Below are positions 26,993 through 38,564 of a stretch of DNA of 64,000 bases, in pieces. The stretch is taken from positions 5,614,520 through 5,678,519 of the forward strand of contig NW_023503293.1 in NCBI RefSeq assembly GCF_014529535.1, in the 5' to 3' direction. Made by a program: the position numbers and the translations under genes. The notes under the pieces were generated by a model, which saw nothing but the letters and a program-made list of their open reading frames with translations, searched no databases and was not told where the DNA came from. The stretch comes from Bradysia coprophila (taxonomy: Eukaryota > Arthropoda > Insecta > Diptera > Sciaridae). The number at the start of each line of letters is the position of its first letter. Position 1 is the first letter of the stretch.

Positions 26993-29039
26993 ATCATCAG
27001 GTATTTATATGTAAATCTAACGCTGAGTTTACCATAAGCTTTATGCTCTTATGATTACAGATAAGCAGTCACAGTACTCATGGTGTTGGCAATTGTAATT
27101 AAAGGGAAATGAGAAAAAGATGAACAGATGAATGGGGAAAAAAAGATAAGATGCAATTAGAACAATATTTACACCCTCGAAACATTAAGTTATCATTAAT
27201 TGATCTTTAGAGCTTAAAAATATGACACTTCTTAAATTAATTGGAAAAGGTTTTTTTGCAGGCTGAACATTTTACCATGGAAATTTAGCCGTCCGTCTTT
27301 CTCAGAAAGCAATCACAGAAAAAGATTAATCAGAAGATAACAACTCTAACAAGGAATGTAGAGCTCTTGCATATAATTGGTCGTAATGAAACTGGTAAGA
27401 AAAAAAAAGCACACGCCCTTGTTCGAGTACAACTCAAGTCTCTTGAACTGTGTGATATTGGTGTTGGTTGTTGAAAAATCTTTTTTTTATCTCAAGATAT
27501 TTCGTTAAGAATTGATGGGTAATGTTGGTAGATGAGGCTCTGACTTGTTGTAATTTCTCTATAAAAAAAAAACTTCGACACGAAAAGAGTTTCAGAGTTT
27601 TGAAGGCTCAATGTACTGATCTGTGTTCACTAATGTTAGAGCTAATGAGGTAAAATTTTTGCATCAAACGATAGGAGGAAAATTTCCTTGAAAAATTCAC
27701 TAGTTGGTAACTTTTTCAATGGATGGGAATGTCAGATACAGATGTCAGATGGGAAACATGATCAATATCAATACTAAATATTTACCGGCTTTCTTCATTA
27801 ACCTCAGTCTATGACTCAGAGCCTAATGCTTTTCGGTATAACGACTTGAGTTGGTTTACTTTAGAATACCAATAACGGTTACCTATACAGGTAACGTACC
27901 ACGTAAAACAAACAAAATCAATAAATTTGCTTAGAGAAGGTATCAACTGAAAAAAAGTTCTATTTAAAACAAAACTTCAATAATGTTTTCCTTATCGTAT
28001 TGCTCGATTTTATAAGTATGGGCTCGGACATGGACTGTGTAAATAACAAATTGATGAGTTGTGTACCAACAAATTGTGTGGGACACTATCAAAATGAACA
28101 ATCAACAAGCTAGAAAACTATGTTGTTTAATGCCTTAGTTTGTAGTATATACCAAATCATATTGGAACTAAAGAAAGTTCTACGTCGACCATGTATTGAT
28201 TTTATTTTGTATTATTGCTTTGTGTAACGAAACGCGAAGGAATGGGACTTTTGAATCGTATATTATAATCAAGAAAAGACAAGATAAGTGTTGTATTGGT
28301 CATATGGTGATTATTTGGCTACAGCAGTATTTGATTGTGTTAAATAGTTGAGTCACGTAAGTCGTAACCGATGACATATTGAAATAAACTTGTTTCCCTA
28401 GTTACATGACGACGGGTTGTGGTGATGGATGTAGGTATATGGTTGGTTGTTACCCTACTTTGCGTTACAGTTTTCTGTTTAAAACGTGCGACCTAAACTA
28501 GAATTTGCAGTTCAGGAACTAGAATCAGACTTTGTGTACTATAGATGAACTCATGGTATTGTAGATTCAAATGCAGGATCATCAAAAAAATTGTCTAGAC
28601 TTCGGGCCGGGCAGCTTGTCTTAGAAATATTTGAAAAGCAAAAAGGTTATAGTCCCAGTATTTGGAATCTGGAACCAGCCTGTTCGATGGGGTCCAGAAG
28701 AGAAAATTCACGAAATCATTTTTTTTTTTTTCAAGATGATGCCTTCTAAGTTTTGAAGGTTTGACGTTTTAGCAAGTAAATTTTCCAACAATAGGCACTG
28801 CTTTGAACGCAAGGTTGGTGATTCAAATGCTATTTACGATTTCAATGGTCAGCGTATTGCTTCGTCGTTGCATAAGTGCTGAAAATTTCGCATTTTCCGC
28901 ACTGTTGCACAGACAGCTGAAGCAGCGAAGCGAACAGTACAGATTTGTATGAAGAAAGAAAATGAAAAAAAATTTCAACCTCTTCAGATGCATGTAATCG
29001 CATCACTAATAAACGAGCCATCATAAACAACTCTTTCAC

Positions 29040-29426
29040 TTGACAATAATTGCACTTTATTGCTTGCAAATGAATGAATGCTTCAGAAACCACCATATTG
29101 ACGATATAAAACCCATTTTCCAACCGGCAATTTTCGTACCTGTTCTTAAACAGTACTTAAACTCAACATTTAGGTTGCATTCGTTGTTATTTGTAGGGGT
29201 ACAGCGTTCTCTGGATGAGCGAATCGCTTATTATAAATATATATGTTTAAAGGGAATGCAAGGTATCCATCATATCACAAGTATTTCAAATTGTCAGACA
29301 GTAATTAATCTCGGAAAATTCCACAGACTAAATATTCTGAATAAAATATTTACAGACATAGGCGGACGAACAATCTCAAAAGAATTCTCAACATTTTTAA
29401 CTGCTCGTGTGGTAAATATTTTCTGA
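29040..29426 (+). other. Unrecognised 128-codon open frame
   Basis: The longest + strand frame in the left 34 kb apart from frames in AT-rich low-complexity DNA; it opens with a TTG and has its first ATG further in. AATAAA follows about 25 bases after the stop (near 29452). The predicted protein has no motif I recognise, and an opposite-strand 93-codon frame overlaps its start. It could be a terminal exon, a decayed gene or chance. Confidence 0.15.
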
Positions 29427-31169
29427 AAGGGACAAAGTTTAATTAAAATTTCAATAAATTGTATGTGGTAAAATAATGTTTTTTATGATGTAATATCCAC
29501 TAACGTAGCAGGGAGCCCCTGCATAAAAATATAATGTTCTAACGTAACTTTGGAATGGAAGAATGGGTCATGTTTCATGTATAGCTGATATTTTGTTTAA
29601 AAGAAAAAGAAGAAGAAGAAAAAGCCGAAGCTTTGTGCTAAACAATAAAACACATAAAACGACACTTTTCGGGAATATAGATGAATGGTGGAATAAAACT
29701 GGAGAAGCTCAATAAAAATTTTAATGACAGGACTTAAGAACGTAGACGTAGACGTTTTTTTTTTCCTCTCTCGGTGATGTTATCGTAAATTTTCTTCTCT
29801 CTTTTTTTGACTAGCGTTTTTCGTCACATCGAAAATAAAACACGGATTTTATTTTGGCGTTAAGTAATTTAAGAAAATATAATTCCATTCCAAGTAATTA
29901 AGTTTTTCCGTTCTACCGTTCCAACATTTGTGTCTTGTTTCAGTGTCCCGTGTAACGTAATATTCTACTACTCTTATCTATCCGGTTCTATGAATTTGCC
30001 TCTGCTCTCGAGAAAAAAAAAATCAATATTTAATAGACAATTAAGTCTAATGATAATCTAGCGCCATAAAGAAATTAATAAGTGTGTGTGTGTGTGGATG
30101 CCAGAGCCATCCAAAAATCATCCAAAGCAAAAATACCATTTTACTGTTAATTAAAACAAACTAATGAATAATAATAGCATCAATAATTCTTATCGCTAAA
30201 TGCAAACGCGGGACCGGGGGACGACCGCGTCGCGCGCTTTCTGGTTTTGTCGTTCTCCGCTGTGTGTCTTCTACCAGCCAATATTTTTCGTTATATTATC
30301 CATACATATCATTATATAGTACACACTGTACATACCTATGTACCAAGCCATAATACAATACACAATGAAATGGGAAATTGATTATGTTGAAGGCACCGAA
30401 AGCTTTGTAAATGAAATTTTAGTTGCGTAAATTATGTTTGCCGAGTTGTTATGGTGTTTGTGTACTGTAATGGAATCTCCATTTTGTGCATAATCCAGCT
30501 ATTGAGGGTTTTTATTTGAATTTATGGTGTTGGCAATAAATTTTGAAGGACACACCACACACACAATTTTTGGTGCAAAGCAATAGAAGCATGTGATACA
30601 TGCCCTGGTCCATAATTATGACGATGAATAGAAATATTAATAGTGCCTATGTGTGATGAACAGATTACTTTTATAATAATAAATTAATGAACGGACATCA
30701 TTATGGAATGGATTCACTTTTGTGGCGAAAAGAAAAGGATCACGTATAGGCTAGCAAGCATAAAAGATTTATTTGAAAGTAAGTTTCTGTTTGAATTTTT
30801 TTTTTCCACAATACATTGGAACATGCAGATAATGTGCTATCCTGCAATCTTAGACCTTGAAAGTTTTTTTTCGTTGTTACCGTGAAATAGATTCACGTTC
30901 CACCTATGTTGAAGAAATCAGTGGGATATTTGCCAGGATATTTTGGCCGAAATCTTTGGTTACCAGGATATTTTGACTAGGCCACCAGCAGTGCCTACTG
31001 AAAAGCCAACCAAGCGAAGTATGCAAAAAAAAAATTGAATTAAAAAATTGAAGCAGGCGATCGGTTGACGCCCGACAGCCCTATATGGCCATCAGAAATA
31101 AAACAAACTTCGCATTGGAAAGTTTTGATTCTTCATAATTTCTCAATTTTCTTGCTTGACGTCTACAAA

Positions 31170-31493
31170 CGGCTTGTCATCTGTTACAGGAATGACAACA
31201 ATAAGCAGCGAGCGCCGGTTAATGTAGCATTCTACAGATTCTGCAGAATAACACATTACGTGTCTGATAATCAGACTCTGATTGAAAATTTCTTCATCTT
31301 CTTGAAGCGATCTCGAAGCGAATGATAAGATCGGCTTGTCATCTGTTACAGGAATGACAACAATAAGCAGCGAGCGCCGGTTAATGTAGCATTCTACAGA
31401 TTCTGCAGAATAACACATTACGTGTCTGATAATCAGACTCTGATTGAAAATTTCTTCATCTTCTTGAAGCGATCTCGAAGCGAATGATAAGAT
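31170..31493. repeat. Perfect 162-bp tandem duplication
   Basis: 31170-31331 and 31332-31493 appear identical base for base. The unit is 54 codons long, so a - strand frame (31143-31520) stays open through both copies and repeats a 54-residue block that includes Phe-Ala-Ser-Arg-Ser-Leu. That motif faintly resembles the RNase H region of Ty3-type retrotransposons, but the rest does not match, so I do not assign a function. Identity of the copies means a recent duplication or an assembly error. Confidence 0.9.
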
Positions 31494-31834
31494 CATCCGA
31501 CAAACGGCAATGAGTTTCAACTACTTTTGCCTCTAGCTTAGCATCCATCAACAGCAAGTGAACTTTATTTCTTATGGTCACCATTTAAAGCCACTTTGAT
31601 TGATTTATTATTGCCATCACATATCTTGTAATTACATCAAAACACAATTACAATCTTAGTTTTTAGATAATTAACCGTTTTTAATTACTCGCATGGAACT
31701 TGTTCTCCATAGAATACATACCATACACGTATGTAACGTCTAAATGCTTTAAAGAGCCCTTAATTCATTGATATTATTCAGACGAATAAAAATTAATTAC
31801 TTCGTTTCGTATCCACATGGCACATTAATTATAA

Positions 31835-32002
31835 GGGGCCGTTCATAAATTACGTAACGCAAAAATCAACATTTTTCAGACCCCCCCCCCCGGGTCTGTA
31901 ACGCTAAAAGGGTCAAGTTTGACCCAATTTTGTTAGAACCGTAACGCTTGCCTCATACCCCCCCCTCCCCCCTCTTGCGTTACGTAATTTATGAACGGCC
32001 CC
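31835..32002. mobile_element. PIF/Harbinger-type MITE
   Basis: Terminal inverted repeats 'ggggccgttcataaattacgtaacgc' and its near-perfect complement 'gcgttacgtaatttatgaacggcccc' flank about 115 bases with long C runs. The 3-bp duplication taa lies on both sides (31832-31834 and 32003-32005), as expected for PIF/Harbinger elements. Non-coding. Elements with these ends are widespread in arthropods. Confidence 0.85.
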
Positions 32003-34892
32003 TAACATTTGCTGTAGTAACTAATCGTACGAAAACATCAGATATGAACTTGTTGTGTTCACGGCCCAACGTTGTTTATGTGAAAGATTTTTAGATTGTA
32101 TTATTACAAAGGAAAAATGTGTGCTTTGTGATCACAACGAAATTTTTATCGTTTGAGCATGGTATAATTTTACGATTTTTTTTCTAACACTATGACCGTG
32201 TGTATTGAAATGCATTTCATGGGCAGTTTTGCATGCAAATGTTTAGTTTTCCGGAAAATTTTACTTCGAACCTAAAAGTGTAATTTTGTAAAAAAAAAAA
32301 ATGAAAAGCGATCGTCGATTCGCTCGAGACGAGACGCCAAAAGTAAAAGCAACTTCATTCGCCGACCACGGAAAAAGCTTTGTAACGAATATGCTCACTT
32401 AAAAAAATGTGTGGGACCGATGGGACCCACAAAAATATAGATTTTAACAATGAAGACCTCCGTCACTCCGTTAATATGCAACACTTTCTGAAAGTTAGGA
32501 GAAAGATGAAACTAAATCCTAAAAATTATGACATAAGAATTCTAAGAACTTTTGGGAATTTTTAGAAATAACATTTCCAAATATATGCCCTGCTGAAACT
32601 GCAATGCTTTCTCGAATGTCGGAGTTTTCCGTCTTGTGACGCATTGTAATTCTTAAAAAGCTGCTAAATAAACTAAAATTACCGGCAACTAAAGCTTGAA
32701 ATCCTTTCGTATGAATGTAAGATCAAAAGAAGAAAACGTAATGAATCCAACAGTTCGTAGCACAAAACAATTTTCTCCACGACTGAATCTGTAATACTTC
32801 TCGCATCATTCAAAGAGAGGAAAACGTTATTTGGAATAAAAACAAACTGATAAACTTGACGAAAGTCACAAAAGTAGATTCTAATAGTGAATTGTGGGTG
32901 TATGTTCTTTGTCACAATAAATGTGGGAAAATATCTATTTTATAATAAAAATTATGGTGGATGATAACTGAGAATGATAAACCGACAAATGGGGCAGGAT
33001 TTTTCCAAAAATAATTTCAGATTTTCCTTGTAAATCAGCAACTATCAAGAATTTCCAGAACAGTTTAAAACCAAAAATCAAAAAAATTTGACGATCAAAC
33101 TACTGATACAGTACAATTAAATGTTAAACGAATTTACGCTGAATATTTAACATTTTCGAAATGGGAAAACATTTTCCAGTGATGGAAAATTTTCCTTTCA
33201 CAATTGTTTGTAAATCACTTCACCATTTCGACCAATAGCGATATAACGGTAGAACTCAGAGAATATAACTTCCATTATGGTTTAAATTATCGGTCGAATA
33301 TTTACCATCCTTTTTAGTGATGCGATAAATTCACCATAGATCTTTCACTTCATATACCTCCACCTCGTTTCCGTAAATTTGTTTTATTTCCCGATATTTC
33401 GAAAAGTTCATTAATAAATCACCATAACCCGTACGGTACGGATTGCACATTGATAATTGGAAGATGGAGAAAAAAAATCAATCGAACTATGAGAAAATGA
33501 GCGAAATAATTTGCTGAAAGATAATGGGACTGGTCCCGTCCATTTTCCGAGAATGACGCAAACTAATGAATTAAATTAAAATTGAATTCAATCGAAAATT
33601 TATTCGAATTAAAATTCAATCAAATTAAAATTCAGTTAAATTAAACAGGAAAAATTGATTTCCACGAACGACGCCGCCAGCCGCCAGTTCCTTCATTTCT
33701 TTTCTAATCTAATCTTTCCTGAACAAGGACATGGTAAAAGATATTCTGAAAAATTCATTGGATGCCAAATTATTACTCAGATAAATTCCGACAGCACAAC
33801 AAGCCCGGTGAGTACTATTTTCATAATATGCTGCAATTACCGACCGGGTGACCGGAAAATTTCTTTTTAAAAAAAATTGATTTCGTAAGACTTGTAGATA
33901 TCAGTTTTAGTTGAAGATATTTGGGAATTAATTCGTATCACATTCGAATGGAAATAATGAAAACCGTCAGTCAAGTCTTCAAATGTCCGATATCGGAATG
34001 CAAATGTGATTTTTTTTTCACACTCTACTGATAAAAAGAAACAACAACAAAACGTAATAATACCAAGTGAAGCATATCGCGGCAGCGAAAAAAATACAAA
34101 AAATTATTCATAAAATTGTTCGATGATAAGAAACAGTTGTGTGTTGCTTTGCTATTTCTATTTTCTCTCCTCTGTAATAATTCTGAAATTTCCAATCGAA
34201 TTTCCAAATGTGGTAAAAAAGAAAACATTTTTTTTAGCTTTTCTAAATCTAGTTCAAAAACTAATGTTTTCGGGTGAATATTTTAATTCAATTATCAAAA
34301 ACATCAGCTGCACTTTCTTCTTCCCATTTAATGTTTTATTTTCCTCGTTTAGTGATTCACAGTTTCAGCAGAGTCCCCACCGACCAACCATGCACCACCG
34401 AAAACTTTTAGTGAAATTTGAAAATTTGCTTTTTAATACAGAGGGGTTTTATTACTCCATACAATGGAGTAACGTACAACAATATATACATTATACCACG
34501 TACCTGGCATATATTGCATATATTGTTTCAAACCGAAAAAAAAACGCTGAACAGAACACCAAAGTCTTTGTACAATATAAACGTGTTATATATGACTGAG
34601 TATATGCATAATGCATAGTGGTTTTTACTTTGCGAACAAAACTAAAATTAGGTTATTAGTTCACCACTGAGTTAGGTTTATATGTTGTGTTGTGTTTTTT
34701 TTTCGTGTGTGTGTATAATATCATATGAGTGTACGATAAAAATGCTTTAGTAAGTCGAAAATATCAAAATGGAAAATATAAAATAAATCGAACAAAAACA
34801 TTAAATTGTCTGTCGTAAAACATTTTCAATTTTATTTCAACAAAAAAAAATGTAATTCTAAACGAAAAAAGAGACCAAAAAGTTGCACTCAC

Positions 34893-35012
34893 CTTACGAA
34901 GTTGAAAATGTTCGGGTCGCAATGTTTCCTGAATTTCTTGTTCAGGCTTAGTTTGTGGCTGAACGGTTGAACGAAATCCGTCGAGGACGCCTTTGAACGT
35001 AAACTTTTTCAT
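34893..35012 (-). CDS. Tomosyn: Tomosyn (syntaxin-binding protein 5), first coding exon
   Basis: Forty codons from ATG (35012) to a strong donor (AAG|GTGAGT, exon end 34893). The N-terminus (Met-Lys-Lys-Phe-Thr-Phe-Lys-Gly-Val-Leu-Asp-Gly-Phe) followed by Glu-Ile-Gln-Glu-Thr-Leu-Arg-Pro-Glu-His-Phe-Gln matches the start of insect tomosyn and of vertebrate STXBP5. Tomosyn is a cytosolic/synaptic protein with two WD40 propellers and a C-terminal R-SNARE motif; it forms non-fusogenic SNARE complexes with syntaxin and SNAP-25 and so restrains vesicle priming. Only the N-terminal leader is here; the propellers and SNARE motif are not. The frame stays open past the donor into intron for about 40 codons, which should not be annotated. 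CPOX lies upstream in divergent orientation, 3.5 kb away. Confidence 0.85.
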
Positions 35013-37510
35013 GATTTATGCGTTTTGCTGGTTTGTTGTGTATTTTTCTGGGTCGTGTTGGTTGTTACTTCTTTCGTTTTGTTTTCACCCAAAAAAATCG
35101 ATTTTTCTCAAACACAATTTCCCAATTAAAAAAGTGAAAAATATGGAAAATAAAATTACGAAAACAACACTTGGCTTGCGAGGTTTATGGTAAATATATT
35201 TAGGATGTGAATTTTACTTTTTTATTATTATTATTATTTTTCGGGACAAAACAATTATTAAATAACAAGTTTTTCGCTAGCAGAGGTCATATTATTGCAA
35301 TTGCTTCTATGCATTTAAAAAAATTTCAATGTTGTCAGTGTTTGCCCACTTTGTCCAACGAAAAAAAAACAACTTTTCGATTTCAACAACAACAAAAAAA
35401 ATCAACCAAAATCAAAGAAAATGCGAAAACTAAAAGAAAACAACACACAAAACTGGAACTGATTGTTTTGTTGTTCGAGAATTGGCAATGTTTGTTAAAT
35501 TCACAAAAATATAAGAAAGAAAACTGCTGTTCTGAGTTTTTATTAATATTTACTGTTGATTGGTGACAAACTAATTCACTCAAATCGAAACTCTACTGAA
35601 TATATTCTGTTCTTCTTCCACACAACAAATAAAAAATATTTTTTTTAACAAAATTTTGTTTAAGTTCTTTTTCTATGTTTGTTTCAAACCAAGTGTTATT
35701 TAACTCTTGGTTCTGATGAGGTTGATGTTTGAGAGCCAAACGAGGGCTACGATTTGAGTTCCACGACGTCGTGAACTAGAATGTCGTTGGGATTGTGATT
35801 CAGCTTTCAGATCTACTAAATTTTTTGTGCAAAAATATCGATAACAACTATATATTCAGCAGCGTTGTGTATAGGGTTGTTCTGCTATACGAGCTCCACC
35901 GTCATATGTGTGTTATGGGGGGCCTATGTAACAATATTTTATTGCGCTGTCTCTGTTTGCCGTTAACGTTTTACACTTTGGTGAGCTGAATAAGGGCTGA
36001 CAATGAAAATATTTTGCGACTTCTTAGTAGTACGAAACTGCACACCACCACAAATGAAAACATCTATCCCAAAATTGTACCAAAGGAAAGCAAATTTGGT
36101 GGAGAGGAACAGTTGTTTATTGCGCACAATCACCCGTACAAATAGCAAACTGTGTGACCAACGAAAATTCACTGTTTTGTTGCTTACGCGATATCAATGT
36201 AATGGATTTTGATAATTTGACACTTTACACAGTGCGTACAACAATTTACACGATATGACACCAATTTATTTGTTAATTTAACACTGATTTTTAATAGTTC
36301 ATTTATGCATTGCGGAAATATTTGACAATCAATACTGACACAACGAAACAATGATAATATTAAGCCACGACATACGTAATGTGGGTGCGCATAATGTCAA
36401 TTCTGAGGTTTTTTTTTGAGTGGTCTTGGTGCTGTTTGACATGTAAACAAGAAACAATTTTGAGAATTTAAAATTTTCTGAATTGAGACTTCAACTGACT
36501 CTGTTTCATTTCATCGCTTTGCTTTTGAAGATCCATTTTTGTTTAATTATTTCCATCTATTCGTAATATTCCCTTTTGAAAACATAAACATCGAGTGTGT
36601 TCACTTTTTTTGGAATGGTATCCAAACACAACAACCAGTGGTTATGCACCGCACGTATCATCATATGCGATAATGGGTAGAGTGGTATTATGAAACATAG
36701 CGCCTCATTTTGAATAGGCAAACAATACTTAAAAAGTGAATAACAAATGTTTCATCATTCAGTTTCAAGCATCAGTTCAATCTTTTCGTTACAATAATAT
36801 TCGTTTCAAAAGTTTGTATGATTACACTTGTCGGTCTTGGTACGTTCAAAGACAATTTCAAATTATTTACCAGTTGGAGAAACCAACGTATACCATACGG
36901 TAAACGGTATATGATTTCATAAATCTCCTCTAGCTCCTCTAGCTCTCATACAAACATGATAGTGAAAGGGGCGGTTCTTTGTACTGCGCGTGTTCCACAA
37001 GAAACAAGTCCAGACAAACTACTTTCAAATAGTCATTTAGAGAATTATCAACGGACATTCCATTCAAATGACAATTATTTCTTTGTTAAGTTTCGTTAAT
37101 AATGCAAAGCAATGATATCATCAATCCGCAATCTAAATTGGTTCAGATTTTTTTATTTTTTTTTATTTTTTGATGATAATTGGGTTCGCCAATTACAATT
37201 TCGTTTTTCTTAAGTTCATAAAATAAGTTTTTCAATTTCATCAAATTTGCTCATTGAGTTGAAATTGAAAAAAATTGCAAATTCTCTTACTTCAATTGTT
37301 TTAACATTCATTTTACTACAATACGAACAAGTTAAACGTAGCTCATTATTGTCGTTTCTGTCGATTAATACTGATTAGCCGTTTCTAAAAGAATGCCTAG
37401 GCTACCTGTTAGGTCTTTGAGTCAACAGTTACTATCGTTTACTTTTTAACCAACCATGTTTGTCAGATGTAAATTGTTTAAATTATTTCTTCTACTGTTA
37501 TAAGTACAGA

Positions 37511-37700
37511 CAAGTACCCCAAGGCAAGTTAAAATAAACTGGTGTTTTGTCCTCTCGGTCTCAACGTACCACGCTGAAAGAGAAGCAAATACTTTGACAA
37601 GTACCTCAAGGCAAGTTACAATAACTAGTCTTCGGTTTTCTCGCTCTGATCATAACAGTCTGTATAACACTTTGCGAGCTGTCAGCTTCTGTCAACAAAT
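37511..37700. repeat. Imperfect 87-bp tandem repeat
   Basis: 'caagtaccccaaggcaagtta' at 37511 recurs as 'caagtacctcaaggcaagtta' at 37598. Both are followed by similar 'aataact-ggt/agtc...ttttctc' sequence, so the unit is duplicated with divergence. Confidence 0.6.
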
Positions 37701-37875
37701 AATTTTCGCCAAGTTGGATTTTCTTGTAAATCAACCAAGTGTCGTAGAAGTTGACAGTCCTGCGAAGTACCATATTCGTTTTTAATTCTTTTACTAAGCT
37801 ATGTCCGTTAAGAACGTTCTATTTGCAATATTTTCAGCGCCACCATGTCACCTTTCGAGTATAAAGCCCAATGCA

Positions 37876-38001
37876 GAGTCGTCCGTTTAGTTCATCCGTG
37901 TACTTGACAGATGTGTTCAAACAATAGAATGTAGGCGGAGTTTACGTAAACGGATGAACATTTGTTGTAGACGGATGAATTTTTCTTCTAAACGGATGAT
38001 T
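37876..38001. repeat. Cluster of aaacggatga motifs
   Basis: 'aaacggatga' or 'gacggatga' occurs near 37948, 37970 and 37990 at 20-22 base spacing, with an inverted relative 'tttagttcatccgt' near 37884. It may be degenerate tandem repeats or protein-binding sites about 0.6 kb upstream of CPOX. Confidence 0.5.
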
Positions 38002-38489
38002 TTTTTTAGACTGAAAGCACATAAATTCTATGCGGGGCTTTCTCAAATTTTCCTCATTCAACACTTGAATGGATTTTGGGTAGCCAGTTCGGCCTTGCGT
38101 ATACTTTCTTAGAAATTTGTTGCATTAACTATTGGATGATAGTACTTTCCTTCGGGACATTAACTCCGACTAGTCAGAACAGAAATTTTTTGTCAATCTA
38201 TTGTCATATTCGTGATCTGTAATTCAATACATTTCATTGAAATTGCCTTCAACTCATCCATTGACAAACTGTTGTCGATAAACATCTAATAATCATTAAG
38301 TCTCACTCAATATATTCATTCTATCGTCATTCGAAGATTATGCATTCCATATATGATAACTCTATGATTAATTCAAAACGAGAACAAGAATGTCCCTTCA
38401 ATTATGATAGTGAACACATCTATTTATTGAAGCTGTCAAAAATTAGATTGACAGTGTGGTGACAGTTCTGAATACACATCAAAATATAG

Positions 38490-38497
38490 TATATAAT
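38490..38497 (+). promoter_or_regulatory. Possible TATA box of CPOX
   Basis: 'tatataat' lies 75 bases before the CPOX start codon, with an initiator-like 'tcattg' about 28 bases downstream (38518), the usual TATA-to-initiator distance. In such AT-rich DNA this can arise by chance. Confidence 0.3.
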
Positions 38498-38564
38498 ACA
38501 CCTCAACACCGGTGAATTCATTGTTTGGTGTGTAGTAAATGCTATCTAAGCTGAGTATCCAAAA

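Larger units (their letters stand above)
1607..34892 (-). other. Probable giant first intron of tomosyn (or gene-poor DNA)
   Basis: Apart from the repeats listed separately, I see no convincing host exon here on either strand. The tomosyn exon at 34893-35012 ends in a strong donor, so its next exon must lie to the left on the - strand. I looked for the conserved continuation of the family (a Phe-Arg-His-Gly-Phe motif followed by the first WD repeat) and found only a chance Phe-Arg-His-Gly-Phe near 14.15 kb that does not continue correctly. The stretch is AT-rich with short, unconserved open frames, poly-A and poly-T runs and microsatellites. That it is one intron is inference; nested genes or exons missed by eye cannot be excluded. 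Confidence 0.45.
35013..38564. promoter_or_regulatory. Divergent upstream region of tomosyn and CPOX
   Basis: No convincing gene in 3.55 kb. It must contain the tomosyn 5' UTR and promoter (left, - strand) and the CPOX promoter (right, + strand). It is AT-rich with poly-T and poly-A tracts. An 87-bp-spaced direct repeat (near 37511 and 37598) and a cluster of 'aaacggatga' motifs (37947-38000) lie 0.5-1 kb upstream of CPOX. Small open frames here show no conserved sequence. Confidence 0.5.

Noticed and set aside
34123..34599. 158-codon + strand frame
   Set aside because: It is Phe/Tyr/Ile-rich low-complexity translation of AT-rich DNA with no conserved motif, opposite the likely tomosyn intron.
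35207..35566. 119-codon + strand frame upstream of tomosyn
   Set aside because: Composition is dominated by Lys, Gln and Phe runs from poly-A and poly-T tracts and there is no homology; it lies in the probable tomosyn 5' region.
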